Assembly: GCA_964035545.1 (NCBI GenBank)
Contig: OZ037766.1
Location: forward strand, 9,743,722-9,807,721
Reading direction: 5' to 3'
Length of the DNA: 64,000 bases
Source of the DNA: Bugula neritina
Taxonomy: Eukaryota; Bryozoa; Gymnolaemata; Cheilostomatida; Bugulidae
Numbering within the stretch: the first letter of the stretch is position 1; the number at the start of each line of letters is the position of its first letter. A program made the translations under genes and the position numbers. The notes under the pieces were generated by a model that saw only the letters and a program-made list of their open reading frames with translations, had not been told where the DNA came from and did no database searches. Positions 57,149 to 64,000 of the stretch are shown one piece after another.

Positions 57149-64000
<6,852 letters not shown>

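Overview
The window is nuclear DNA of an invertebrate animal. It is AT-rich, with many short exons bounded by GT..AG sites, animal-type DNA transposons, and a three-finger (Ly6/uPAR) protein gene. I cannot name the species; a marine spiralian such as a mollusc or bryozoan is a guess from intron density and gene content only.

The dominant content is a head-to-tail tandem array of at least three very large multi-exon genes on the minus strand. Each encodes an animal type I fatty acid synthase (FASN-like, equally an 'animal FAS-like polyketide synthase' candidate) with the domain order KS-AT-DH-pseudoMT-ER-KR-ACP-TE. Copy A (about 9.9-24.6 kb), copy B (about 29.9-48.8 kb) and copy C (57.1 kb to beyond the window end) share the same exon boundaries and phases. 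By my exon-by-exon count copy B is intact: 34 coding exons, about 2514 residues, almost the length of vertebrate FASN. Copy C is intact as far as it is visible (exons 34 back to part of 19). Copy A keeps every synthase domain through the ACP but has lost the two exons carrying the thioesterase nucleophile and Asp, and its remaining TE exon is frameshifted. It should therefore make a TE-less synthase of about 2242 residues.

Layout: 0.5-2.9 kb, a complete four-exon Ly6-type gene (+). 3.9-6.3 kb, two decayed ketosynthase fragments on the plus strand. 7.6-7.8 kb, two abutting minisatellites. 9.3-24.7 kb, copy A. 24.7-29.3 kb, a 5' intron or flank holding a third KS relic, a hairpin-forming low-complexity block and a candidate promoter (E-box, two inverted CCAAT boxes, TATA). 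29.7-48.8 kb, copy B, with a 2.9 kb long-inverted-repeat transposon in one intron. 48.8-54.0 kb, the equivalent 5' region of copy B with nested MITEs. 54.0-56.6 kb, a complete hAT transposon with an apparently intact transposase, inserted just upstream of the candidate copy B promoter. 56.9-64.0 kb, the 3' part of copy C.

The synthase genes would each supply a whole iterative megasynthase: AT loads malonyl units, KS condenses, KR/DH/ER reduce, ACP carries the chain and TE releases it. The most interesting biology is the divergence in chain release between near-identical tandem copies, evidence of gene conversion between them, and transposon insertion into one copy's likely promoter. All exon coordinates, lengths and alignments were worked out by eye; none was computed or tested against transcripts.
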